From: Kiritimatiellia bacterium
GTDB taxonomy: Bacteria; Verrucomicrobiota; Kiritimatiellia; RFP12; UBA1067
DNA length: 30,112 bases
Assembly: GCA_017628165.1 (NCBI GenBank)
Contig: JAGBZQ010000084.1
Location: forward strand, 1 to 30,112
Direction: 5' to 3'
The stretch's first letter is position 1, and every line of letters starts with the position of its first letter. The notes under the pieces are model-generated. The model saw nothing but the letters and a program-made list of their open reading frames with translations, searched no databases and had not been told where the DNA came from. A program made the translations under genes and the position numbers. Shown here piece by piece: positions 1-7,186 of this stretch.

Positions 1-93
1 AGCCTTTACAAGCTCGATTACAGGAGCAGAATTGGAACGAAAGGAGCGCTCAAGGGCTTTATCAATCTTTTCAATAGCCTCAATCGGCAGCAT
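1..93 (-). CDS. Partial gene, N-terminal 31 codons, cut by window edge
   Basis: An open frame starts with ATG at 93 and runs off the window edge. It is preceded by a strong Shine-Dalgarno (GGAGG, 6 nt before the ATG), and the response regulator stop codon lies just upstream (stop at 110-108, 14 bp gap), so it is probably the next gene of the same operon. Only 31 residues are visible: an amphipathic helix-like start (MLPIEAIEKIDKALERSF) followed by APVIELVKA. That pattern faintly resembles the N-terminus of some endonuclease III-like proteins, in which a similar phrase precedes the first DNA-glycosylase helix. The fragment is too short to decide, so no function is assigned. Confidence 0.6.
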   Translation of the reverse strand, partial: MLPIEAIEKIDKALERSFRSNSAPVIELVKA

Positions 94-107
94 CTTAAAC
101 CTCCATC

Positions 108-830
108 CTATCGGATTCTCCGAACATCCGCATTGATTGCGTATCCGCATCCGCGCGCAGACACAAATGAAGACGCCTGTGAGCCAAACTTATTCTTAAG
201 CCTATAAACAATACTTCTTACAGCTCCTTCATCTCCAATATACCCCTCGCCCCTTAATGCCGCGAATATTTCATCATACGAAAAATACCGTCCCGGCTCC
301 TTCATCAAAAGCTTGAGCATAAGGAACTCCGACCTCGTGAAAACATTCTCGACTCCGCCCATTACTATAGACAAATCGGAAAAATCCACGACGGCATCCC
401 CCACCTGCCACACTTCGCCAGGCTCCTCCACATCCCTTGTCAATGCGGCTCCTATGGCCACACTCCTTCTAAGTGATGTTTTCACGCGCGAAATAAACTC
501 CTCCGGAGTGCGATCCTTAGCGATGTAATCATCTGCGCCAAAACCGAATGCGCTGACCATGCTGACATCCGTCGGCATGGCCGTAAAGAAAAGTATCGGA
601 ACAAGCGGATCCTTCCTGCGGAGCTCTGCGCACGCGACAAGCCCGTTTTTCCGCGGCATCATCACATCCATCAAAACAAGATCTATCCGCGTCTCTTCAA
701 ACTTCTGGACAGCCTCCACTCCATCGCGGGCTAAGACAACATCATACCCTTCAGCCTCAAGCATAGCCTTGAAGGCGCTCCGCACGGAGCGCTCGTCATC
801 AGCTATCAAAATGGTTTTTCTTGCATCCAT
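108..830 (-). CDS. OmpR-type response regulator
   Basis: This is a 240-residue two-component response regulator with a receiver domain (about residues 5-120) and a C-terminal winged-helix DNA-binding domain (about 140-235). The acidic pocket D11-D12-E13, phospho-acceptor D55 in DVMMPRKNG, switch T83 and conserved K105 are all visible. The residue after K105 is Asp instead of the usual Pro (ADDYIAKD), a small deviation. The C-terminal part carries the family's TRSEFLMLKLLM and YRLKNKFG-like helices and a GCGYAI wing. No histidine kinase is encoded in the window, so the partner and target genes are unknown. The start ATG is 1 nt after the ferredoxin stop codon (TAG-G-ATG), with GAAAGAG as a likely ribosome site, which indicates coupling to the ferredoxin gene. 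Confidence 0.93.
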   Translation of the reverse strand: MDARKTILIADDERSVRSAFKAMLEAEGYDVVLARDGVEAVQKFEETRIDLVLMDVMMPRKNGLVACAELRRKDPLVPILFFTAMPTDVSMVSAFGFGADDYIAKDRTPEEFISRVKTSLRRSVAIGAALTRDVEEPGEVWQVGDAVVDFSDLSIVMGGVENVFTRSEFLMLKLLMKEPGRYFSYDEIFAALRGEGYIGDEGAVRSIVYRLKNKFGSQASSFVSARGCGYAINADVRRIR

Positions 831-831
831 C

Positions 832-1032
832 CTACTCTTTCACAACCTTTAATGCATAAGGCTCAGGGCAGTTATAAAAGCACATCCCGCAGGAAATACA
901 GCCTTCACCTTTGTACTTCACGGCCTTGATGCCCATGGAGTTCAACTCCTCGCCAATTTCAAGGCACTTCTTGGGGCAGGCTGTCACGCAACGCGCGCAG
1001 CCTTTGCAATTGTCTTTACTGATTTCTACCAT
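832..1032 (-). CDS. 2[4Fe-4S] ferredoxin
   Basis: This is a 66-residue bacterial ferredoxin with two complete cluster motifs: C9-x2-C12-x2-C15-x3-C19-P and C45-x2-C48-x2-C51-x3-C55-P. It would carry low-potential electrons in the cytoplasm. The start at 1032 was preferred over an in-frame ATG seven codons upstream because AGGAG sits 4 nt before it and the shorter N-terminus (MVEISKDNCKGC) fits the family. Proteins of this shape are often delta subunits of 2-oxoacid:ferredoxin oxidoreductases, but no alpha, beta or gamma subunit gene is next to it here. The neighbours are tsaD (17 bp upstream) and a response regulator (1 bp downstream), so its redox partner cannot be read from context. Confidence 0.9.
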   Translation of the reverse strand: MVEISKDNCKGCARCVTACPKKCLEIGEELNSMGIKAVKYKGEGCISCGMCFYNCPEPYALKVVKE

Positions 1033-1049
1033 ATTACTCCTGTTTATTT

Positions 1050-2204
1050 TCAAACTTCAAGAGACGGACGGACATCCGCCGCAAGAGCCTCATCACCGGC
1101 AAGATTCTGACGGTAATACGCAAGCGCGGCAATCATCGCTCCGTTATCTCCACAATATTTCGGCTTGGCGGTCAAAAGCTCAACCCCCTCCTCGGCTGCG
1201 ATCTTTTTGAGCGCTCCCCTCAAACGCGAATTAAGGGACACTCCCCCTCCTATAATAAGCGAACGGAACGCTCCGCGCCGCAAAGCAGTCCTCGTCCTAT
1301 CCCCCACCGCGCCAACAATCGCCTCCTGGTAAGATGCGACTATGCGCGCCAATTCCACGGAGACACTCCCCACATTCGGGACTTCAATGCACGCTTCGCC
1401 TTCTGCAGTCTCCAAGAGCTCGCCGTGCTTCTGGACATAGCGCAAAAGCGCCGTTTTAAGCCCGGAAAACGAAACGCACAAATCGGCGCTCAAACCTGCG
1501 AGCTGACTGACGCCTTCGCGCGGCTGCCCCTTGGGGAACGGCTCAAGAGAGGCCTTCCAGCCGCGATGAGCATCCGGCCCGGAACCAAACGATTCGTAGT
1601 AAGCCTTGGCAATCGCATCCACTTTAGGCCCGCCGGGATACCCAAGACCGAGCAGCTTAGAAGCTTTGTCGAAAGCCTCACCCGCAGCATCATCGAGCGT
1701 CTGCCCGATCGTTTCATACTCTCCTATCTCCGCAAGGGAAAACCAATTGGTGTGACCGCCCGAAATCGCAAGCCCAAGCGCAGGGAAATACGACTCGACA
1801 TCGCGCTCCGCGGCCGGCGCCTCGCCGCTGTCATAAAGGAATGGAGTATGCAGATGAGCCTCGATATGATTAATGCAGTAAAGCGGAACCCCAAGGGAAA
1901 GCGCTATCCCCTTGGCAGCGTTGAGCCCCACAATCAGCGCAGGCGAAAGCCCGGGACCGTAGGTTACTGCCACTGCGTCAATTCGCCCGGCGGAATCAAG
2001 CGCGGCAAACCGATCGAGCGCTTCGCGGACGACTTCGGTGATCTTCTCCACATGTGCGCGCGATGCGATCTCAGGAACAACGCCTCCATACGGACGATGA
2101 AGCGGAATCTGCGTAAAGACGACATTGGAAAGCACTTCGCGGCCATTGCGAACTACAGCCGCCGCAGTTTCATCGCAGCTTGTTTCTATCCCGAGAATAT
2201 TCAT
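1050..2204 (-). CDS. tsaD: tRNA N6-threonylcarbamoyladenosine transferase TsaD
   Basis: TsaD transfers the threonylcarbamoyl group to A37 of ANN-decoding tRNAs, working with TsaB and TsaE (not in the window). The protein begins MNILGIETSCDET, the family hallmark. The metal-binding pair H113 and H117 lies in NHIEAHLHT. Other conserved blocks are YGGVVPEIASR, SGGHTN, ASKLLGLGYPGGP, FSGLKTALL, GGGVSLNSRLR and YCGDNGAMIA. At 384 residues it is longer than the usual 335-345; the extra length is in loops before SGGHTN and after the FSGLKTALL block. The start at 2204 gives a 1-bp overlap with the upstream stop (TGATG) and has GGTGGAAG ahead of it; the open frame continues six codons further upstream, which I consider untranslated. 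Confidence 0.97.
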   Translation of the reverse strand: MNILGIETSCDETAAAVVRNGREVLSNVVFTQIPLHRPYGGVVPEIASRAHVEKITEVVREALDRFAALDSAGRIDAVAVTYGPGLSPALIVGLNAAKGIALSLGVPLYCINHIEAHLHTPFLYDSGEAPAAERDVESYFPALGLAISGGHTNWFSLAEIGEYETIGQTLDDAAGEAFDKASKLLGLGYPGGPKVDAIAKAYYESFGSGPDAHRGWKASLEPFPKGQPREGVSQLAGLSADLCVSFSGLKTALLRYVQKHGELLETAEGEACIEVPNVGSVSVELARIVASYQEAIVGAVGDRTRTALRRGAFRSLIIGGGVSLNSRLRGALKKIAAEEGVELLTAKPKYCGDNGAMIAALAYYRQNLAGDEALAADVRPSLEV

Positions 2205-3043
2205 CACCAAAACTTCCACCATGGACGGGGATCAGCCTTCACACCCCCGCTCTCTTTATAAAGCTCTCTTACACGATTCTGGGCCGCCGTGGCAGGATCG
2301 GAAACAAGCATGCGGTTTTTCAGCTTCAAAACATTTGACAGAGACCAAAACTCGCTCCTCACGAAAGAGTCCACTCCGTTGCGATGGATAATGATCACCA
2401 TGCCGTTTTCGAGGATGGAAATCGTAGGTGGAGACGCCTTGATCATGGCGCCTATATCAATGGTTCCGAGCGAGCGCTTTTCGCCACCCTCGTCGCACGC
2501 CGAAAGGAAAAGATGGTCTACCCCTCTGCGGGCCCACTGCAACAGGCGGAAACGGCGCTCCTTGCCCACATTGTTGGAGAACATCTGCATAGCCTCCGCA
2601 ATCGCAATGCCGGGAACAATTTCAAACACCCGATAGGCGCCCTCATAGCGAAATCCGTTATGCACAAGAACAGGACGCACCAAATAGCGTCTTGGCTCGG
2701 TCAAAACGAAATGATCTCCAAGAAGAACCTCCAGCTTCTGCCCCTCATTAGTTTTAAGCGTGAATTCCGCAACCATCGGACCGGAATCTTTCCTGCGCTT
2801 AAGCTGCTTCATATCAGATGCGCGAAAAACCTCAAGAATCACCTTGTCCAAAGAATCGGCATACCCGACTCTGAGCGTCTTGGGCGAAACATTCTTCACG
2901 TCCACAATTCCGCGCAGACGCTCACCCAGGACATACTGGCCTTCATCCATCCTGATGTCTATGGAAAGTTCAGAAAGCTTCGCCGCTGTGGCGGAACCCA
3001 GGGCGAAGAGCAAAAAAACAGCGATCAGACATATTTTTTTCAT
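2204..3043 (-). CDS. Secreted hypothetical protein
   Basis: Not recognised as a known family. The 279-residue product starts with a clear signal peptide (MKKICLIAVFLLFALGSATA, cleavage probably after residue 20), so it is exported. The mature part begins with a predicted beta-rich segment of about 120 residues (IDIRMDEGQYVLGERL... VLGDHFVLTEPRRY), which reads like an immunoglobulin-like fold that might bind or present something. A more helical middle follows, and the tail is very aromatic (PRPWWKFW). The ATG at 3043 overlaps the upstream metallohydrolase stop by 4 bp (ATGA) and has GGAG 8 nt ahead. A longer frame reaching 3127 lies inside the metallohydrolase gene and is rejected. It sits between a hydrolase gene and tsaD in a tight operon, but that does not reveal its job. 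Confidence 0.8.
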   Translation of the reverse strand: MKKICLIAVFLLFALGSATAAKLSELSIDIRMDEGQYVLGERLRGIVDVKNVSPKTLRVGYADSLDKVILEVFRASDMKQLKRRKDSGPMVAEFTLKTNEGQKLEVLLGDHFVLTEPRRYLVRPVLVHNGFRYEGAYRVFEIVPGIAIAEAMQMFSNNVGKERRFRLLQWARRGVDHLFLSACDEGGEKRSLGTIDIGAMIKASPPTISILENGMVIIIHRNGVDSFVRSEFWSLSNVLKLKNRMLVSDPATAAQNRVRELYKESGGVKADPRPWWKFW

Positions 3044-3882
3044 AAGACCAACTCCAATCCGTCGTACGCTGGCGCTACGCCGCCGGGCAGACGTGCTAGC
3101 CAATCCGTATATTTGAAATCGTGGCACAAATGCGTAAGATACGTCTCCCCAGGAGATATCCGCGAAATGTATTCAAGGGCTCTATCAAGCGAAAGATGCG
3201 TCGGATGCTCGCGCATCCTAAGACAGTTCAAAATAAGAATCTCAACTCCGGAAAGCTTCTCCACGACATCATCGGAAATATCATGGCAATCGGAAATGTA
3301 CGCAATACGCTTGCCATCTGCCGCGGAGAGCGAATATCCGCAACAAGGGAATCCGTGCTCCACCCTGAAAGCCTCGATTCCTATCCTGCCGATCGAGAAA
3401 GGCTCCGTGTTTTCCACAAACTCAACCTGAGGCCGATACAAACCACCCGTTCCACCCTGCGTGGAGATATACGGGAAAATATTGTGCATCGAGGCGATCG
3501 TTTCGGGAAGCGCGTAGCACTTCATCACCTTGCCGACAACGCGCGTAGTTCTACCGTTAGCGCCAGGGGATGCCGGATCACATGGGACAACTTCACCGTT
3601 TATGGTGTTGAAACGGCGAATATCATCGAATGCGGCGATATGATCCATGTGCGCGTGCGTCAGAAGAACGGCATCAACCTTCCTTATAGAATATGCGATG
3701 CACGCCTCACGCAATTCCGGCGGAGTGTCAATCAAAAACGCCGAATCACCGGAAGTGACATAAGCGCCGCAGCGGCGGCGCTTATCACGGGGGTCGGCGG
3801 AGGTGCAGACCGGGCAAGAACACCCGATCTGAGGGACCCCCACCGAAGTTCCCGTCCCGAGAAACTTAAAAGTTAAGCTCAA
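3040..3882 (-). CDS. PhnP-like MBL-fold metal-dependent hydrolase
   Basis: This is a 280-residue metallo-beta-lactamase-fold protein. The metal motif T-H76-A-H78-M-D80-H81 is present, followed by further ligand candidates in HGFPCCGYSL, AYISDCHD and HPTHLSLD. An N-terminal cysteine cluster (C21-x-C23-x2-C26) and the opening FLGTGTSVGVPQIGC place it near PhnP-type cyclic phosphodiesterases and related hydrolases. The substrate cannot be told from sequence, and no phosphonate genes are nearby. The start codon is TTG at 3882, because its TTGA overlaps the sugar-porter stop (TGA) by 4 bp, AAGGGAG lies just upstream and no ATG is available. It overlaps the downstream secreted hypothetical by 4 bp, so translation of the three genes is probably coupled. 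Confidence 0.88.
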   Translation of the reverse strand: MSLTFKFLGTGTSVGVPQIGCSCPVCTSADPRDKRRRCGAYVTSGDSAFLIDTPPELREACIAYSIRKVDAVLLTHAHMDHIAAFDDIRRFNTINGEVVPCDPASPGANGRTTRVVGKVMKCYALPETIASMHNIFPYISTQGGTGGLYRPQVEFVENTEPFSIGRIGIEAFRVEHGFPCCGYSLSAADGKRIAYISDCHDISDDVVEKLSGVEILILNCLRMREHPTHLSLDRALEYISRISPGETYLTHLCHDFKYTDWLARLPGGVAPAYDGLELVL

Positions 3883-5567
3883 GCTCCCTTCTTCTCGGGC
3901 ATTTTACCCGTCTTGAAATACTGCTCAATCTCTTCGAGCGTACGGCCTTTGGTCTCAGGAAGGAAGAACGCCGCAGTAACGAAGTAGATCACCGTAAAGC
4001 CCGCGAGACAGAAGAATACGGGAGCAAAGCCCCAAGCATCGGTCCAAAGCGGGAAAATGGATGCGATTGTAGCCGAAACGCCCTGGTTGATGATCATCGC
4101 AATCGACATGCCCGTGGCGCGAATGCGCGTAGGCATAAGCTCCGAAAGCGCGAGCCACACGCAAACGCCAGGACCGACGGCGTAGAAAGCGATGAACATA
4201 AAGAAGAAGACCGTCGCGGTAATGCCAGTAACAAGGCTCGCCGCAACAAGACCAGCCTTGATCGCGAGGAAGACGCAGCCAACGCCGCAAAGCCCGATAA
4301 TGATACCTGAAGTGCCGAGCTTAAGAAGGAACTTACGACCCTTCTTGTCGACGAGCGCACAGGCGATAATCGTCATAAAGACGTTTACGAGCTTAATAGC
4401 GAGATCGCTGAAGTTGGCGAAAACGCCGGCCATGCCAGTCTCTTTAAAGATATCGACGGTATAGTTCAGAACAGAGTTGATACCCGTTGTCTGGTTGCAC
4501 GCAAGAATGATAACCGCAAGGCAGAAAGGATAGATAAACTTGCGCTGGAAAAGGCTATCGCCCTGAGACGCCTTGGCGATAGCGGCTTTTTCAGCCTCAG
4601 CGGCAGCGTCTGCCGCGAGCATTTCGTCTAAAATAATCTTAGCCTTCTCTTCGCCGTTATTTGCGGCTAAAGAGGCGAGCGCCTCTTCCTTGCGGCCTTT
4701 CTTGTAAAGCCAGCGGGGGGATTCCTTGAGGAAGAAAGCCCCGAGGAAAAGAATCAATCCGGGAAGCGCAGAACACCAGAAAATTATCTGCCACGCATTA
4801 GCCCAGCCCTTACGCTGCTCTTCCGTAGTCCAGGATTTTATTTTTGCAAAGTCAATCTGATCAACATCAGCCATCTTATCGCCGTTCTTGTCGAGCTGAG
4901 GCTTCTTATTGCCGGCCTCGTCAAGAACATACACAGGCTTTTCGTTCTCGTCAAAAACAGGATTCTTATCGGCATCGACCTTCTGTTCGTAAACGATTAT
5001 GTTATTCTCTATGGCCTTTTCCTTGATGACCTTATCGGAATCTCCAACCATCGCTGTGACCACAAGCCCGATTACAGCCGCGAACGCAAGCCCGATCGTC
5101 AAAAGGAGCTGGAACATACCAGTACCCTTTCCGCGAGAATCAGAATCAAGACACTCGGCCAGATACATAGGAACAACTACACCTACAAGACCTGCCGACG
5201 CGCCCTGAAGAGTACGACCCAAAGTGAGAAGGAAGAAGTTGCCTCCATCAAAAAGGCCCGACGCACAGATCACCGGAATAGAAATAAAGAAGCAGAACGC
5301 CGAAGCGATGATAATTTTCTTACGCCCAAACCACTCCGCCAAAGTTCCCGCAAAAAGCGACGAAAGCACCGAACCCCACAAAACCGCACCGACAATAAAC
5401 CCGAGCTGCCATTTGGAATAATCGGCAGTATTGCGAATATACGGCAACGCTGCGGCTATTACACCTACGTCGATACCGTAAATAAGACCGCCAAGGCCGG
5501 ACATAATAAGAAGATACTTCGCGTAACGGCGAACGTTCGCGGGAAGATTATTTATTTTATCGCTCAT
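3879..5567 (-). CDS. Sugar-porter family MFS transporter with unusual loop insert
   Basis: This is a 562-residue, 12-helix transporter of the MFS sugar-porter family, probably a proton-coupled sugar symporter of the inner membrane. Family marks are visible: GRTLQGASAGLVGVVVPMYLAE (residues 117-138, written as two adjoining blocks in the family signature), ESPRWLYKKGRKEEA (282-296), the NQTTGINSVLNY block of helix 7, DKKGRKFLLK and the C-terminal LPETKGRTLEEIE. The sugar is not deducible. Length exceeds the usual 450-500 because of an insert at about residues 175-250, between helices 5 and 6 (expected outside the membrane), rich in Asp, Asn and Lys and weakly repeated. The start has AAGGGG 7 nt upstream and a TGGTATAAT promoter about 32 nt upstream. 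It heads the operon down to the response regulator. Confidence 0.93.
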   Translation of the reverse strand: MSDKINNLPANVRRYAKYLLIMSGLGGLIYGIDVGVIAAALPYIRNTADYSKWQLGFIVGAVLWGSVLSSLFAGTLAEWFGRKKIIIASAFCFFISIPVICASGLFDGGNFFLLTLGRTLQGASAGLVGVVVPMYLAECLDSDSRGKGTGMFQLLLTIGLAFAAVIGLVVTAMVGDSDKVIKEKAIENNIIVYEQKVDADKNPVFDENEKPVYVLDEAGNKKPQLDKNGDKMADVDQIDFAKIKSWTTEEQRKGWANAWQIIFWCSALPGLILFLGAFFLKESPRWLYKKGRKEEALASLAANNGEEKAKIILDEMLAADAAAEAEKAAIAKASQGDSLFQRKFIYPFCLAVIILACNQTTGINSVLNYTVDIFKETGMAGVFANFSDLAIKLVNVFMTIIACALVDKKGRKFLLKLGTSGIIIGLCGVGCVFLAIKAGLVAASLVTGITATVFFFMFIAFYAVGPGVCVWLALSELMPTRIRATGMSIAMIINQGVSATIASIFPLWTDAWGFAPVFFCLAGFTVIYFVTAAFFLPETKGRTLEEIEQYFKTGKMPEKKGA

Positions 5568-5598
5568 TTTAACCCCTTCGTTTGTTAAAGTTTAGAAA

Positions 5599-5607
5599 AT
5601 TATACCA
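5599..5607 (-). promoter_or_regulatory. Extended -10 promoter for the sugar-porter gene
   Basis: The minus strand reads TGGTATAAT, an extended -10 element. The predicted transcription start is near 5592, giving a leader of about 25 nt that contains the AAGGGG ribosome site. No good -35 hexamer is present, as is usual for extended -10 promoters. The 82-bp gap between comEC (stop at 5650) and this gene holds no clear terminator, so comEC transcripts may read through. Confidence 0.6.
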
Positions 5608-5649
5608 AAATAGTGTATTCTGCGCCACCGTCGTCTTGTCATTCGGAAA

Positions 5650-7101
5650 TCAAAGCCTCTCTTCCCGGACACTTATGTGGTATACGGCCATGAAAACAAC
5701 AGAAAGAACAGCATACCAGACGCAACAATCTGCGAAAGACCAGGCCTGAACCTGAAAATTAGACCATGGGAAAGATCCTACCAATTCCGCCACCGCCACC
5801 ATAAGAGATGTGGCCATGAACGCAATGGTGTTAAAAAGCGATGCCAAGGAATCAGAAAGAAGTCCCGTAAAAGCGCCGGCAGCGGAAAATGTTACAGCAA
5901 CAACTGCCATAGGAACAGCAAGCAGATTCGCAAGTATTCCGCCTGGAGTAACGACAGCAAAGAAAACGGCGACAAATGGAGCGCCAAATGCCCACGCCAC
6001 GAACCCCGGCACAATGTTCAAGGCGAACCAATTTCGGAAATTTCCGGCCACTCTACGCCATAAAACAAGACCAAGCATCACTGCAAACGAAAGAACACTC
6101 CCGATATTCATAAGACTCTCCGGCTTTACCACATGGATTATGGCAAACGCCTGCGCCCAAGAAGTCAAAGCCTCTCCCTTCCTGCCAAAAACACCAGCAA
6201 GACAATATAAACTTGCCATAAGCCCAGCCCGCAAGGAACTCGGTGCGCATCCCGTTATAAAAACGTAAAACCAGATCGCCAAAATGAGAACCGCTGCGCG
6301 CAAACGCCAGGGCAAACACAAAATCTGAAGAAAGACAGCAAAAATATGAGTGACGATAAAGACATGCAAACCCGAAATCGCAAAAAGATGCACCGTTCCA
6401 GATGCCACGAACGATTCGCGAAGTCCCCTGTCTATCTTGCTGCGCTCACCAAGAAGCATCGCCCGCATCAAGGCAACCTCACGTCTTTGAGAATCAAGCC
6501 CTGCGGCAAGCTTTTCTGAAAGACAATTGCGCGCCCGTCCAAGCCAGCGTTCTAAAAAGAAGGGATTGCCCAAGCCAATTCTGCGCGCAAAAGACTCCTT
6601 GCCGCGCACAAAAAAAGAATGCCGCGAAAAGACGCCCTTCCCAGGGCGAACATGCAGCCTTCCCGCGCACTCCCATCTCTCTCCTGCGCGCGGAAGATCA
6701 CATCCTTCCGGAATAAAAAGATTAACCGAGACATCCACACCTTTTAGCGTTGAATTAAAAACGGCCCTGTACTCACGCGTCTTACTCTCGGAGAGCTTCA
6801 CCTGCACACCTTCAGGGATCTCAAACACGGCAACAATAGGCCCTTCTCGGCCAGATCGCAAAAGCGCACGAATCGAACTCTCCTTTGAAGACTGAGTTTG
6901 CCATGCAAGCGAAAAACCCGCAAGCGCCACAAAAACACAAAGCCACATTCTTGAAATGCGCCCGAAGGCGAAAAGGCCCGCAATCGCGCATAACAAGGCA
7001 ACAAACGGCCATGCGTCAGCCATAAAGGGTATGGCAAAAGCCACCCCCTCTGCCGACGCCAAGAGGCCGCAAAAGACAAACCATCTATATTCCGCGCGCA
7101 T
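5650..7101 (-). CDS. comEC: ComEC/Rec2 competence protein, channel part only
   Basis: This is a polytopic inner-membrane protein of 483 residues that forms the channel for single-stranded DNA in natural transformation. The N-terminus has two hydrophobic helices followed by a DUF4131-like soluble segment. The competence domain follows, with the signature GTVHLFAISGLHVFI and a GCAPSSLRAGLMA block, then about eight more hydrophobic segments. It ends after the last helix (HISVREERL), so the C-terminal metallo-beta-lactamase-like nuclease domain of long ComEC proteins is absent; short forms of this kind are known. The start at 7101 was chosen over 7170 because GAAGGGA sits 6 nt upstream and a -10 box lies between the two, so the longer frame would begin upstream of the promoter. 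No pilus or dprA genes are in the window. Confidence 0.9.
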   Translation of the reverse strand: MRAEYRWFVFCGLLASAEGVAFAIPFMADAWPFVALLCAIAGLFAFGRISRMWLCVFVALAGFSLAWQTQSSKESSIRALLRSGREGPIVAVFEIPEGVQVKLSESKTREYRAVFNSTLKGVDVSVNLFIPEGCDLPRAGERWECAGRLHVRPGKGVFSRHSFFVRGKESFARRIGLGNPFFLERWLGRARNCLSEKLAAGLDSQRREVALMRAMLLGERSKIDRGLRESFVASGTVHLFAISGLHVFIVTHIFAVFLQILCLPWRLRAAVLILAIWFYVFITGCAPSSLRAGLMASLYCLAGVFGRKGEALTSWAQAFAIIHVVKPESLMNIGSVLSFAVMLGLVLWRRVAGNFRNWFALNIVPGFVAWAFGAPFVAVFFAVVTPGGILANLLAVPMAVVAVTFSAAGAFTGLLSDSLASLFNTIAFMATSLMVAVAELVGSFPWSNFQVQAWSFADCCVWYAVLSVVFMAVYHISVREERL

Positions 7102-7123
7102 TGCTTTCCCTTCAAGGAAATCA

Positions 7124-7132
7124 ATTATACCA
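7124..7132 (-). promoter_or_regulatory. Extended -10 promoter for comEC
   Basis: The minus strand reads TGGTATAAT. Predicted initiation is near 7117, giving a leader of about 16 nt with the ribosome site GAAGGGA. The element directly abuts the T-run of the fadL terminator, so termination and initiation share only a few bases. No matching -35 is visible because that position is occupied by the terminator stem. Confidence 0.6.
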
Positions 7133-7161
7133 AAAAGAAAGGCGGGATTTCTCCCGCCTTT
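7131..7161 (-). terminator. Rho-independent terminator after the FadL-type gene
   Basis: On the minus strand, a 10-bp stem (AAAGGCGGGA pairing with TCCCGCCTTT) closes a GAAA tetraloop and is followed by a T-rich run (CTTTTT after the stem). It lies 26 bp downstream of the FadL-type stop codon. It would also form on the plus strand, but nothing is transcribed from that side. Confidence 0.85.
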
Positions 7162-7186
7162 ATCGTTCAACAGACACTAACGCATT

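Noticed and set aside
1425..2261. Plus-strand open frame of 278 codons opposite tsaD
   Set aside because: tsaD is certain on the other strand; the product has no recognised motif and is Arg-rich.
2384..3430. Plus-strand open frame of 348 codons
   Set aside because: It lies opposite the secreted hypothetical and metallohydrolase genes, which have signal peptide, metal motif and matching overlaps. Its product is Arg/Ser-rich without any known motif.
3040..3882. The metallohydrolase as the missing nuclease domain of ComEC
   Set aside because: It has the PhnP-like cysteine cluster and complete catalytic motifs of a free hydrolase, and lies three genes and another promoter away.
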